Shown here: piece by piece, positions 1 through 10,850 of the stretch | How the letters are laid out: each line of letters opens with the position of its first letter | How positions within the stretch are numbered: the first letter of the stretch is position 1 | From: Chlamydoabsidia padenii | Taxonomy: Eukaryota; Mucoromycota; Mucoromycetes; Mucorales; Cunninghamellaceae | DNA length: 64,000 nucleotides | Assembly: GCA_025330725.1 (NCBI GenBank) | Contig: JAIWND010000029.1 | Coordinates: 248,001-312,000, forward strand | Direction: 5' to 3' | The notes under the pieces: model-generated | The model's database searches: none | What the model was told of the DNA's origin: nothing | The model's input: only the letters and a program-made list of their open reading frames with translations | Translations under genes and position numbers: made by a program

Positions 1-671
1 CAAAATGTCACCGATGCAGGTGTTGCTGTCAATACCCCTGCTCGTGGTGTAAGTACCTATCTATCTCTCATTTGAAAAAGCATTAATAACACTTTTTTTT
101 TCTTTTCTTTCTGTGTAGGATGTATGGAATGCTGGTACTGCTCAAACCATCAAGTTCACCATGACCGACCCTTCGATTACATCCATCGAAGGGATCGTCT
201 TGATGGGTGGAGATCAAGGCAACTTGCAAACCTATCTCCTTGTTGATTCCAATGTTCCAGTGAATGGTGGTCAATACTCATGGAACATCCCCAAAAACAT
301 TCAAACCATGCCTTCTTGTAAGTGAATCATTATTATCAACCATGCAAATTGAAATTCCGACGATTCATGCTAACTCGAATTGAATGAATACGATAGATGC
401 TCTGGTATTCAAGACAAACAAAGGTAAAAGTTACTCTCCCTACTTTACTATTGTTGGAATGGCAGCTGGCCAACAAGGTGGTCTTGGTCCAACATCCATC
501 AACTTGGATCATCTTCCTTCGAAAACGGGCTCCAGTGCTTCCTCTACTAATGGCGGATCATCATCCTCGGGATCCAATGCCAAACCAAGTAATGATGGTG
601 ATAGCTTGAAAGTGGGTGCTCTTGGTATTTTGGGATCTACTGCTGCTGCTCTTTTTGTCCTTTCCCTTTAA
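1..671 (+). CDS. Kre9/Knh1-like serine-rich GPI-anchored protein (5' end outside window)
   Basis: Three exons are visible (1-48, 119-317, 397-671), joined by GTAAGT...TAG introns that keep the frame. The encoded part begins inside an Ig-like domain with TAQTIKFTMTD, YSWNIPKNIQT and FKTNKGKSYSPYFTI. That pattern matches the Kre9/Knh1 N-terminal domain of fungal Ser/Thr-rich GPI proteins, in which partial strands end in a W-x-I/V-P step and an SPYF strand. A Ser/Gly/Asn-rich linker follows (SSASSTNGGSSSSGSN). The last residues are hydrophobic (LGILGSTAAALFVLSL), as expected for a GPI-attachment signal. The inferred role is a cell-wall or plasma-membrane glycoprotein linked to beta-glucan assembly. 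The start codon and signal peptide lie upstream of base 1. The family is fairly secure; the exact function is not. Confidence 0.75.
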
Positions 672-1891
672 ATGTTGTATTCCTAAAAAAAGACATCAAA
701 GTGTCATCTTTTTATTATTACTATCATTATACATACTTTGGTCTCCTTCTTTTAACCCTCTACTAATATCACACTCCCTATTCCTTTGACCCTCCCCCCC
801 CCTTTTTTTTTATTTAAAAAAAAAGACCACAGACATAACAACACCATACCTAATATTTGCATACAATCATCATCCAATAAAAGGTTACAATTCATTGTCC
901 CCTACTAGTTTTTTATTCATATTTTAAAAATGTACTACATCTAGTATATATACAAATATATAAATGGGATCCTAGTTTGCTGGTTTCCTACAACAGTATG
1001 TCGTGAGTTCTTTTATTTCTTCCAAACAGTATTTGCTACATATATTGCCTTTGTTTATGGGTTGCTGTATGTACTGACGCACTTGGCTTGGTAGACTTGG
1101 GCTGAGTACAGGCTGAGGAGGGGTATTATATTGATTGCCCGGTGTTGCCATTAACCTTCCTCGTACTTTTTTGCCGTTCATTCATCAAAACCTAGATTAC
1201 ATAAGAGGTAAGAAGTTTCCACTTTACTTACTGATAGTCAAAAGATTCGAGGGAATACAATAGTGAGTAAATATTGGTGGCAAGCTTATTCGGGTAAACA
1301 CATCGTTGTGTGGTCAGTCATAAATCTATGAGAAGGATTATATAAGTTAGGGGTTTTTTTTGTTTCCCAAAAAGTGTGTTCCACAGTACTTACTATTTAT
1401 CAAAGGTTTCAAAGATCGTATGCCAAGCTAATATTAGTCGAATGTACTTGTGATTCGTGATCTATTCGGGAAAGAAAAGAAGTGAATTGATTTAAACCAG
1501 CCCGATTTCTTTTTTAAAAAGGCGGGATTTCAAGTAAGTAGCACTCTTGACGCAAGATAACCAAAATCCTGCAATCAAACAACATAATTCAAATACTACC
1601 AAGCCTAATCCAGTCATGACGCAGATCCAGAAAGATTACTACTCACACCAATTATCATGATCAAAGTGGTTATGGTTCTCCTCTCCCATCTTTGTTTTAG
1701 ATAACCAAACTATCAGACCCTTGTTCCGTTCAGGTTATAACCGAGCAAAAGTAGCATTGACATTATCGATCTAGCTTGCGGGAGTTGAATATAATTTGAA
1801 TCAAAAACCTGTGGGAACTGAAAACTCTTTCTTTCCCCTCCTTTTTTCCCTCACTTCCGACCAATGCTCAATATCCCTCTTTTTAATCACC
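672..1891. other. Spacer between the GPI-protein gene and the FHA gene
   Basis: The first part is AT-rich 3' UTR-like sequence with several AATAAA-like hexamers. A CGGGATTT element sits at 1521-1534. Pyrimidine-rich sequence precedes the ATG at 1892. A 69-codon minus-strand frame at 972-1181 has no visible promoter, splice partner or family match and is not called. Confidence 0.5.
1521..1534 (+). promoter_or_regulatory. CGGGATTT promoter-type element
   Basis: GGCGGGATTTCAAG, a member of the recurrent element described in the findings. It lies about 360 bp upstream of the FHA gene, farther away than most copies. Confidence 0.35.
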
Positions 1892-2417
1892 ATGGATAAA
1901 CTATCAACTACTGGAACTTCTAAAACAAAAAAAGTAAGTAATGAAACGTTTGTCTCTTAACATATCTAACTAACTTTATGATAATTAGCTTGACTTACAA
2001 GACAAGGAAATGGGTCTTCATCTTCTCTTATCACCTAAAGCCACTGTCAACGTCCTCTCACCAAGAATACGGCTGGAATCAAGCCATCTCTATCCAAAAC
2101 TGGCTGGGTCTAATTGGGATTGTTATATCACACGCGATGTGGTTCGTCTTGGTCGGGCACCTGAACACCAATCACAAGACTTTGACAAACTTGCCCTAGA
2201 CGTGGACTTTTGCGGCAACAAGCAGATTTCTCGTCGACATGCTGACATTCGATTCAACCCAAAGTCAAATCACTGGGAACTCCGTGTGTATGGTCGTATT
2301 GGGGTCAAGGTTAATCATACCCTTATCACAAAGAAACGAAGACCAGTACCACTCACTAATATGTAAGTATTTAATTATCAGTATGAAAGACAATTTACTC
2401 ATACTCTTTTTTCTTTT

Positions 2418-2457
<40 letters not shown>

Positions 2458-3685
2458 GTGGGCGAATGCACTTTAGGGCTTACTTGGATATTGGTGGAAA
2501 TGGCTTTGTATTTATGTTACCGGATAATACTGATGGAAAACCAGGAGGGAAAAGTGATCCTCAGACTACACCAACTTTACCAGCAACAGCAGCAACGACA
2601 GCAACGACATCAACAACAGAAACACCAACAACAGCAACATCCACATCAATAGCATTGACAGACACCAATTCTTTGGAAAATGAAAAAGATGATGCCTTGA
2701 TCACCTTGATCACCACTATATTTGAAAAAGCCGACGAAAAGGACTATCAGCCTACAACACAGCAAATATTAAAAAGTGTCATCCAACATTCTAGGAAGGA
2801 ATCACTGGATCAGGATCAATATACAATGGCAAGTACATCTTAATAATTATCTTGATTATATCTTTTATGATATTAATGATGATTTATCTGATTTAGGAAA
2901 CCGTGCTACGATCATTGGTGCTAGATTCAAGATTTAAAGTGGCTAAAACATCTCTCGATATGACGGCAGAACAGGCAGACAAAGTTAAGTGGTACTGGGA
3001 TCGACCTCCACCACCACCACCACCACCTACATCATCATCTTTTGGTACAACTACAGCAAGTGCAGAAGACTGGTCCGACTTTGGCTACGACTTTATGGAT
3101 ACGAATGATCATGCGGCCAGCGAAACAAATGAAGAATCCTCGACACCAACAGGAACCCCAACAACAGTCATGGAATCAGGATCTTGGCCATCTTCTCTCA
3201 ACCAACTCTCAGATACAACATCACCAAGGATACCATTGAATTACACACATCAACCATTATCAGTAATATCACCATCGCCTGATCAATCCACTTGTTCACC
3301 AATACAGACAGCATGGGACAAATTGGAAATGTATAAAGTATCTGGATATCCCGAAGACATTGCCATTTCTGGTTATTCTCGCGGTGTCAGCTTGGTAGAT
3401 ATGTATTCGACTATATTGGCTATTGAAGGACACGGATCTCATGTTGAATCATCCAGTTTATCATCGCCTATTACCTTGAAGTCTCCAAGGGAACCTGATC
3501 ACATCTCCTCGAATCGAAAACGGAAACGACCCATAGCAGGTAAATAAGGGAGACACGACTGGTGGGTATGATTGAAATAATTAACTCTTGTTTTTTTTTT
3601 CCCTCTTCTCTCTCTCAATTTAGGTCACGAAGATCGTAACCTTTGGACAAGGTTCCGTACCACACTATTCAGGGCCCAACCATGA
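1892..3685 (+). CDS. FHA-domain protein
   Basis: Five exons (1892-1933, 1989-2362, 2477-2828, 2897-3539, 3624-3685) give 490 residues in one frame. An FHA phosphopeptide-binding domain spans roughly residues 35-160. It is recognised by the VRLGRAPEH strand, the core ISRRHADIRF (the S-R-R-H signature), the WELRVYGRIGVKVN strand and a closing GFVFMLP strand. A Thr/Pro-rich linker follows, then an acidic helical stretch, a run of eight prolines and a basic KRKRP patch that could be a nuclear signal. FHA proteins read phospho-threonine in signalling and transcription. The spacing recalls Fhl1-type nuclear FHA proteins, but I see no convincing forkhead domain after it. The third intron (2829-2896) uses a GC donor (ATG|GCAAGT). 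The second intron carries a run of about 37 T. Confidence 0.7.
2420..2456 (+). repeat. Poly(T) tract of about 37 bases in intron
   Basis: An uninterrupted T run in the second intron of the FHA gene, just before its acceptor. On the sense strand it extends the pyrimidine tract. Confidence 0.9.
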
Positions 3686-4459
3686 AAATAACCATCTACT
3701 ACAATACTATCGATGGATATCACCCCAACCTAGGCACAATTTGGATCATTACGAATAGAACCCGTTGTATTGATTATAGTATATTCAAATACCCCTTCTT
3801 TTTTTATATAATAAAATTATACTATTGCCTTTGATTCTTGTTTGAAACATATTAGGTTTATCATTGCCTGTCGTACCTGAAATAAAATATCACTGTCTGG
3901 GACGGTATACTTAATCGATGGCGCTGATCCGATTATCTGTTGTGTCTTTGTGCAAATGGGAATCATGGGGCTTTAATTGGCTCGTGATGATATGACATGG
4001 ACCCATCTTGTTACTATGCCAGTAAAGTGTCCCTCTCCTTATTTTATATATATATATATATATGCGATTTGTCTTTTTGTTTGGTGTTTGATGACATGGA
4101 TTTTGAGTTCAATTACTTCCGTTGCTAAAATGTAAATAAGAGAACGTTTATGCAAACCCGGTCAGTTGAAACAATGCAAGGGGGAGGGGGAAGAGCCTTT
4201 TTTTTTATCAGTATTGAGTATCACCTGGTTCCCACAAACAACCTTCTTTTGTCTGATGATGACCAGAGTGGAGATAGTGTAGTACAACTTTCACTTTCTG
4301 TAGGTTCTCCCGGACATGCTCTGAACTGACCCGACCTTTTGTGCCTCAATGACGCCTGTTTTAAATCCCGACGTTGGCATAAAAAAAATTCTGCCTCCTT
4401 TTTCCTTTTTCCCTTTTTCTTTCCTTTTTCTTCTTCATTTTAACATTGGCTCAATTCTT
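3686..4459. other. Spacer between the FHA gene and TPS2
   Basis: 3' UTR-like sequence, a short (TA)n run near 4045-4063, a G-rich patch near 4180 and then the TPS2 promoter. The promoter has an AAATCCCGAC element at 4361-4373 followed by a strongly pyrimidine-rich stretch (about 4395-4440) up to the ATG. Confidence 0.6.
4361..4373 (-). promoter_or_regulatory. AAATCCCGAC element upstream of TPS2
   Basis: TTAAATCCCGACG, about 87 bp before the TPS2 ATG. A pyrimidine-rich stretch lies between it and the ATG. Confidence 0.45.
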
Positions 4460-5253
4460 ATGGCGGATTCTTTGACGGCGGAAAAGGTGGCACACTATTT
4501 ACCCTTGTCTGGTCATGAACCAACCATTCCTGGACGTATTATTAATGTCACACACCAAATTCCTTACAACATTCTAAAGTCTCATGATTATCGTCCTGAT
4601 GCTATACCATTGTCACCTCCTCATTCACCACCTACCAAGCAAGAACAAGAATGCCCACAACCATTGGATCCTGTTGCTGCTGCTCCTGTATCAAAACTGG
4701 CTCGCCATCATCAACGGGGTCATACACTGCGTGCCAAGTTCCATGCTGCTGATTGGACTGTGGTGCAACGCCGTGGCCATGCAGCGATGTATGCTGGTGT
4801 CCAAAGTCTCTCCAAGCATTACGAAACCTTACATATTGGTTGGACTGGTGCTATCCGTGTGAAAGGTACCAAACAAGATGTCCGTCACCTCTACCCTGAA
4901 GACAAGGCCAAGTTGGAAGAACTCTTATGGCAGACTGATCATATCATCCCGATCTTTTTGGATAAAAAGTCGCACGGTCATTATGAAGGATACTGCAAAG
5001 AAGGTACAAAAGAAAAAAGAAGATAGAAAAAGACATCATCGACTTACTCTTTTATTACGTAGTTCTTTGGCCTTTATTCCATTATATCGTTTGGCACAAT
5101 GCTACTGATGGCCGGGCGGAAAAGCAATTCTGGGCGGATTATGTTGCGGTGAATCAACAGTTTGCAGATACGATTGTGGCCCATTATCGACCAGGGGATA
5201 TCAGTAAGTAAAAAGGACTGTGAAATAGAATGGTTTGGTTTCTAATCTTTCTT

Positions 5254-5302
<49 letters not shown>

Positions 5303-7518
5303 CCACCTAGTCTGTGTCCATGACTATCATCTTCTACTGGTGCCTGAGATGATCCGTGCTAAACTTCCCAAAGCAGTCATTGGTCTTTTTTTCCATGCTA
5401 CTATGCCAAGCTCGGAAATCTTGCGGTGCTTGACTACTCGTAATGACATTTTACGTGGGATGCTTGGTAGTACCTTGGTGGGATTTCAGGTAAAAAGAAC
5501 AAGACACATAAAGTGGTATCAACGGACCTAACTTTTCTACTTTTACTTTTTTTATTCGTATATACAATGTACCAATAGACTTATTCTTATGCTCGACACT
5601 TTATCTCCTCATGCACTCGGGTTCTTGGCTGTGAATCGACTCAAGTGGGTGTAAATCATAACGGCCACATGGTAGCGGTGGGCGCCTTCCCGATCGGCAT
5701 CGACTCTGACCGTGTGCATCATTACTGTCAACAACCCGGGGTGGGACCCAAAATGGAAGCGATTCGTGAAATGTATGCTGGCAAGAAAATCGTGATTGGG
5801 CGCGACAAGCTGGATTCGACCAAAGGTGTGCTACAGAAACTCCATGCGTTTGAACAATTCTTACATCGATATCCGGAATGGAAGAACAAGGTGGTGCTTA
5901 TCCAGGTGGCAACACCGACTTATGGCGATCATGGCAAGTTGGAAACCAAGATTTCTGAGGCGGTCAGTCATATCAACAGTACCTTTGGCTCTCTGGAATT
6001 CACCCCGGTGCATTTTTATCATCAAGACGTTGATCGGGAAGAATACTATGCACTTCTATCTGTGGCAGATGCGGGCTTGATCACTTGTATTCGGGATGGC
6101 ATGAATACCACTTCTTTTGAATTCATTATCTGTCAACACAAGACCCATAGTCCTCTCATCTTATCCGAATTCGCTGGAACGGCGGGATCTCTGTCTGCTG
6201 CTATGCAGGTTAATCCTTGGGATTATGCTGGGGTTGCAAAGGCTATTAATGATGCTCTTAAAATGTCACCAGAAGATAAATGGACCAGACACGAGGTAGG
6301 TATCTCTCAAACAATCCTCATCGTCATCATCATACATATATAAACTAACTCTCTTTCTCTTGATAACGTATAGCAACTTTACAAGCATGTCACCAGCCAC
6401 ACTGCTTCTTTCTGGGCCCATTCCTTTGTCACTCAATTGGTCAGCATTAGTGAACAACAATCTCTTCAATCTCACGCCACACCTGCGCTTAACATGTCGT
6501 CATTGGTCCAGCAATACACAGCTTCCAAAAAACGATTAATGTTTTTTGATTATGATGTAAGTATATCACACACAAACAAATACAGTTACTCATGTTGTTA
6601 CTTTATCATATCTGAACTAGGGTACTCTGACACCTATTGTATCCGTCCCTAGCGAAGCCAAACCGTCGACTGATATGCTAAAGTGTTTACAGGCACTCTG
6701 TGATGATCCTCTTAATATTGTTTGGGTAGTGTCCGGACGAGATCAAACGACATTGGATGAATGGCTCGGTAGTGTACGAGGTCTTGGCTTCTCAGCGGAA
6801 CACGGATGCTATATTAAGCCGCCGCATGGTCAAGAATGGAGCAGTATAGTTGATGATGTGGACATGACATGGAAACAAGATGTGGCGGAAATCTTTGCGT
6901 ACTACACAGAACGCACTCAAGGATCTTTTGTGGAAAACAAGAAATCATCCATCACTTGGCATTATAGGCAGGCAGATGCGACATTTGGGTAAGATTTTGC
7001 AGGTTAAAAGAAAGACATACAAAGCAAACTCACCTTTATATCTACCTCTTTTATATAGTGAATTCCAAGCCAAGGAATGTCAAAACCATCTTGAAAATGC
7101 CATTGTCTCCAAACTACCTGTGGAAATCCTGGTGGGCAAGAAGAATTTGGAAGTCAGGCCAATGTCGATCAACAAGGGCGAGATCGTGAAACGGATTCTA
7201 ACACAACATGCCGATGCAGATCTAATCATCTGTGCAGGGGACGACAAAACGGACGAAGATATGTTTAGGATGCTTAGCGCTGCATACCATGCCTCACTTC
7301 ACCAGAAATCACTCAAGGATACTTCACCAAAAACCCGACCCCGCCGATCTTCCTCATTTGCCTTCTCACCCACATTACCTTCCTCTTGGTCTGATATGGA
7401 CATGGCCCTGTACTCTATCACTGTAGGTCCTCCTGAAAAGAAGACATTGGCGAATTGGCATGTGCGATCTAGTGATGATGTAGTGGCTTGCTTGAAGAAT
7501 TTGGCCCAGATTAGATAA
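4460..7518 (+). CDS. TPS2: Trehalose-6-phosphate synthase/phosphatase
   Basis: Seven exons (4460-5003, 5063-5203, 5311-5489, 5579-6295, 6374-6556, 6621-6988, 7059-7518) encode 863 residues, close to yeast Tps2. The N-terminal two thirds is a family-20 glycosyltransferase domain: LWPLFHY, VHDYHLLLVPEMIR, GFQTYSYARHF, GRDKLDSTKGV and RDGMNTTSFEF. The C-terminal part is a HAD phosphatase with motif I FFDYDGTLTP (formed across the 6557-6620 intron), VVSGRD, and GDDKTDEDMF near the end. The phosphatase therefore looks intact and should remove phosphate from trehalose-6-phosphate, the last step of trehalose synthesis in the cytosol. The usual glycine-rich GG-L-V loop of active synthases is not evident near the N-terminus, so the first domain is probably structural, as in yeast Tps2. 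The ATG at 4460 is chosen because the frame upstream of it is low-complexity. Trehalose serves in spores and stress. Confidence 0.93.
5256..5302 (+). repeat. Poly(T) tract of about 47 bases in TPS2 intron
   Basis: The longest homopolymer of the window. It lies just before the TTCCACCTAG acceptor of the second TPS2 intron. Confidence 0.9.
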
Positions 7519-7660
7519 CTAGTTTAGTTGATGATATCCCCCCCTTATACTTATATATATATACATATATCTTACTTTAATAAAATAAACGCTCTGGATG
7601 CTATATACAATTGACTTGATTTGATAACCCACTTTGGTCGAGTGGAAATCTCTCTACCTG

Positions 7661-7702
<42 letters not shown>

Positions 7703-8068
7703 CATTCATGTAGTTTTTTATATCCCGACCCTTACTCTGAGAAAGATCGACTGCCTTTTTCAGACAGTTGTTTTCAACATGATCCGGACTTAAGATTTGG
7801 TCTACAAACATGCACTGAAACAAGCCAAGACATACTAAAGGGATCGGAGTTTGTCGGTGAGGTGATCAATTCAGTTTTGCCAAGTTTCATAGTAAGAACG
7901 CATCGTAATGAACGAATCATCTGGTCGAGGAACGTAATTGAGTTTCTGCCAAGGATGTACAGTATTCCCAGAGCGATGGTATGATAATGACAACCTCAAA
8001 AAACATTTTCTATATAAAGACAATATTTTTTGTTTGTCCTTATTTCTATCTTCTTTAGAATCTTCACC
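7519..8068. other. Spacer between TPS2 and the CotH gene
   Basis: Contains (TA)n and AATAAAAT just after TPS2, and a poly(T) run of about 37 bases at 7666-7702. A TATATCCCGACC variant of the promoter element lies at 7719-7730. A TATA-box-like CTATATAAAG lies near 8010-8019, about 50 bp before the CotH ATG. A 116-codon frame at 7634-7984 is made largely of the T run and is not a gene. Confidence 0.55.
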
Positions 8069-8716
8069 ATGCGTTTCCTTATATCAGCTTTCGGTAAGTC
8101 TGCATTAATGACAGGTTGATATTCAAATCCCGATAAATTTTCCCACCTCCTCTTTTTTCCTCTTTCTCTTTCTTACATTTTATTTATTCCAGTGGCTCTT
8201 CATTCATTCCACTTTTTGGTACAAGCTGCTACTTATAATGTAATCTCTACACCTGGAAATAACCATACAATGGGTGTCATTGTCAATGGCAAAACATATC
8301 CTTTACAAGCATCCAAAGACATTCCTGTGCTTCACTCTGGTACAGCTCCTTCCGGTAATTACAGCTACGCCAAACTCGACTCGGCCCAAGGTGTGGTTGA
8401 AAAAGAAACATTCCAACGCCAACTCGCTCAACGATTAGAAGCAACGCCAAATGAATTCTACAACCGTACTTGGAATACTCAACAAGTTGCTGAATTACCG
8501 ACACTTCTCGACTCACTTCCTTGTGTGAACAGACTTAACTCGGCACTCCATCCCAAAGATCAAATTCCTACCATCTATCTCTCTGGTGACCAAAATCAAC
8601 TTGACCTCATGCACTCTAATACAAGCCTTGAAACCAAAGTGACTGTGGATATGCACTGGATTGGGTACGTACTATTATATATCTCATTCTTATTAAACTC
8701 TATTTTTACTAACTCT

Positions 8717-8753
<37 letters not shown>

Positions 8754-10023
8754 ATATCTATTATAGAACGGACAAGGTTGAAACAGTAAAAGGTGCAGAA
8801 ATCAAACTGGCTGGACGATCGTCGAAAATGATGGACAAGCTCTCGTATGGATTAACGACACCCAAGGATCAAGACCTTTTTGGCTACCGTCACTTGAAAT
8901 TGCGTGCGATGCGTCTAGATCCCTCCTATCTTCGTGAAATCCTTTCCTATGATTTGATGAAATCGATGGGTCTGCCTGTCTCTGGTGCCTCTTTTACTCG
9001 TGTCATTCTCAACGACCAACCGGTGGGCTTATTCTTACTAATCGAGAATTACAAAGGTGAATGGTATCAAAACGAATTTGGTGGTGGCAAGAAATTGAAG
9101 GCGGGACGGGGTATCACTTATCAAGCCATGGGCGGTGCCGCTGATCTCTCTTCTTTGAATGACAACGTTACGGAGTATAAATCAGTCTACCAGATTCAAG
9201 AAGACCCAGGCAAGAAACATGGATCGCCTAGTTATGACCGATTGATGGAATTCACAAAATTCCTCACGATGGCTCCTACCACCACCAAGGATGCCGCTGA
9301 TGTTTGGAACAAACACATTGATATGGACAGTGTGATTAGAAGGTAACAAATGAAAATGAAGCAGATGTATGATAATGGATCAACTCACCTCTTTTTTTCT
9401 TTTTTGATAGTTTGGTGGTTGAAATCATTGGTGGTTTCTCAGATGGATATATAGCCAATGCCAACAACTACTTCCTATATGACAATCTTGCTGAACAACG
9501 TTTTACTTACTTGGCTGCGGATTTTGATATGACACTGGGCAATACGTTGGTAAAGCTGGCTGATCAGTGGTCCGGCAATTACACTCAATACCCTGGATTC
9601 TCTCTCCGTCCGTTGGTGCAAAAGGTTATGCAAGTCCCTGTCTTCAAGTCGCAATTCGAACAACTCTTATTCAATGTTTCCCAACATCTCATCAATCCTG
9701 AATCAATAAACCCGCGTATTTATGGTCTTGTCAATATGATTCGTCAAGATGTGGAATGGGATACTGGTTTACCAAAAGTCGGAAATTTATCCATACCTAT
9801 TCAAGATACCTCGGCCGGTAAAGATGCTCTCCATGTAATTTTACCTCCACCTATGGATCCGGATGCTATCATGGATATGGCCAGTCGATTAACACTGCCT
9901 TGGGATATTACTATTAATGGACCTACTCATCACATCAGTTTGGCAGGTGTCACGGAATGGTTTGGAACTCTAAGCAAGAACATGCAGAATTACTTTGGGC
10001 AACATCCTCCATCAACGATTTAA
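8069..10023 (+). CDS. CotH-family secreted protein
   Basis: Four exons (8069-8093, 8193-8664, 8767-9342, 9411-10023) give 561 residues. The start is a 25-base exon. Together with exon 2 it encodes a signal peptide (MRFLISAFVALHSFHFLVQA), which supports this ATG. The body matches the CotH family of spore-coat-like kinases expanded in Mucorales: YNVISTPGNN, MGVIVNGKTYPL, NEFYNRTWNTQQ, IPTIYLSGDQ, KGAEIKLAGRSS, MRLDPSYLREILSYDLM, an NNYFLYDN segment and the acidic ADFDMTLG motif near the C-terminus. Several CotH members in Mucorales are cell-surface proteins that contact host cells, while others act in spore coats. This one ends in HPPSTI without a hydrophobic tail, so a GPI anchor is not supported and it is probably secreted. 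Intron 2 carries a 32-base poly(T). The third intron donor is GTAACA. Confidence 0.88.
8721..8752 (+). repeat. Poly(T) tract of 32 bases in CotH intron
   Basis: A T run before the acceptor of the second CotH intron. Confidence 0.9.
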
Positions 10024-10850
10024 CTTATCTAGATTCTTCTCCTTTATATACTTTAGAATAGTTTCAAAACAGATGTAGTATAGTATAGTATAGTATAGGT
10101 TTTTGTTTTATTAATTAATGATCATCAATAAATTGCTTGGGTCACCACCATATAATCCAGGTGACCATTCTCCCATACTTTTCCATAAAAAAAAAGTTCG
10201 CTCTTCATCTACTCCTTTCATTTGTCTGAATAATCGCATAGGCTTTAAAATCGGAGTTTAAACGTGTTCCCTAATGCGAAGACTGTGCTACCTGTGAACC
10301 TGAGGAGGGGGAAGTGTTACTAATGCACTTTTTGTTTCAGTCCATCCCACTACACAAGCAGTATTTGATGGAAAACTCGTGTATATTTGATGTGATGATA
10401 GTTACACATAGTCTTTGGTTGTTTTGATCCTTTAGAGACAATCTAGTTCATGCCAAACTTTTGTTAGATTTCATTTTCAAATTCTGTGGCATTCTCCTGG
10501 CCAATCAGAATAGCGGAAATGACGTACCTACATGGGATGGCTGAAGTGCCACTGGGCTCAGACAGGTCGGGATGTCAATTCATTGAAAAGGCGGACGTTT
10601 TATTTTCTTCTTTTTCCTTCTTTTTTCTTTTTCTTCCTTACTTCTCTTCCTATTGTTGTAAATCCAGACGTAAGTAACTTGAAAAGAAAACATACTCATA
10701 TAAATATACCTCAGCAAATGTGACATTCAGTACGTGCGTCATTATATATGTGCGCTCTTACTCTTGTCATTAAATACGATAACCGATATGAAACACCATC
10801 TCATCATCTCATTCATCTTTTCCCGTTTTTATAGGGACAAAAGCAACACA
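10024..10850. other. Spacer between CotH and the clathrin gene
   Basis: Holds a short TATAG tandem (10077-10098), AATAAA near 10126, degenerate GTCGGGAT/GGCGGACG sequences near 10565-10600 and a TATAAATATA box-like sequence near 10700. No supported coding region. Confidence 0.5.
10077..10098 (+). repeat. TATAG microsatellite
   Basis: Four to five tandem copies of TATAG in the 3' region of the CotH gene. Confidence 0.8.

Noticed and set aside
972..1181. 69-codon minus-strand frame with several cysteines
   Set aside because: No promoter element, splice context or recognisable domain. Its length is within chance for this composition.
2500..3540. Forkhead domain after the FHA domain, by analogy with Fhl1
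   Set aside because: The region lacks the KPPYSY-type start and the N-S-I-R-H recognition helix, so only the FHA domain is called.
7634..7984. 116-codon frame between TPS2 and CotH
   Set aside because: Its first third is the translation of a poly(T) run and the rest has no similarity or splice signals.
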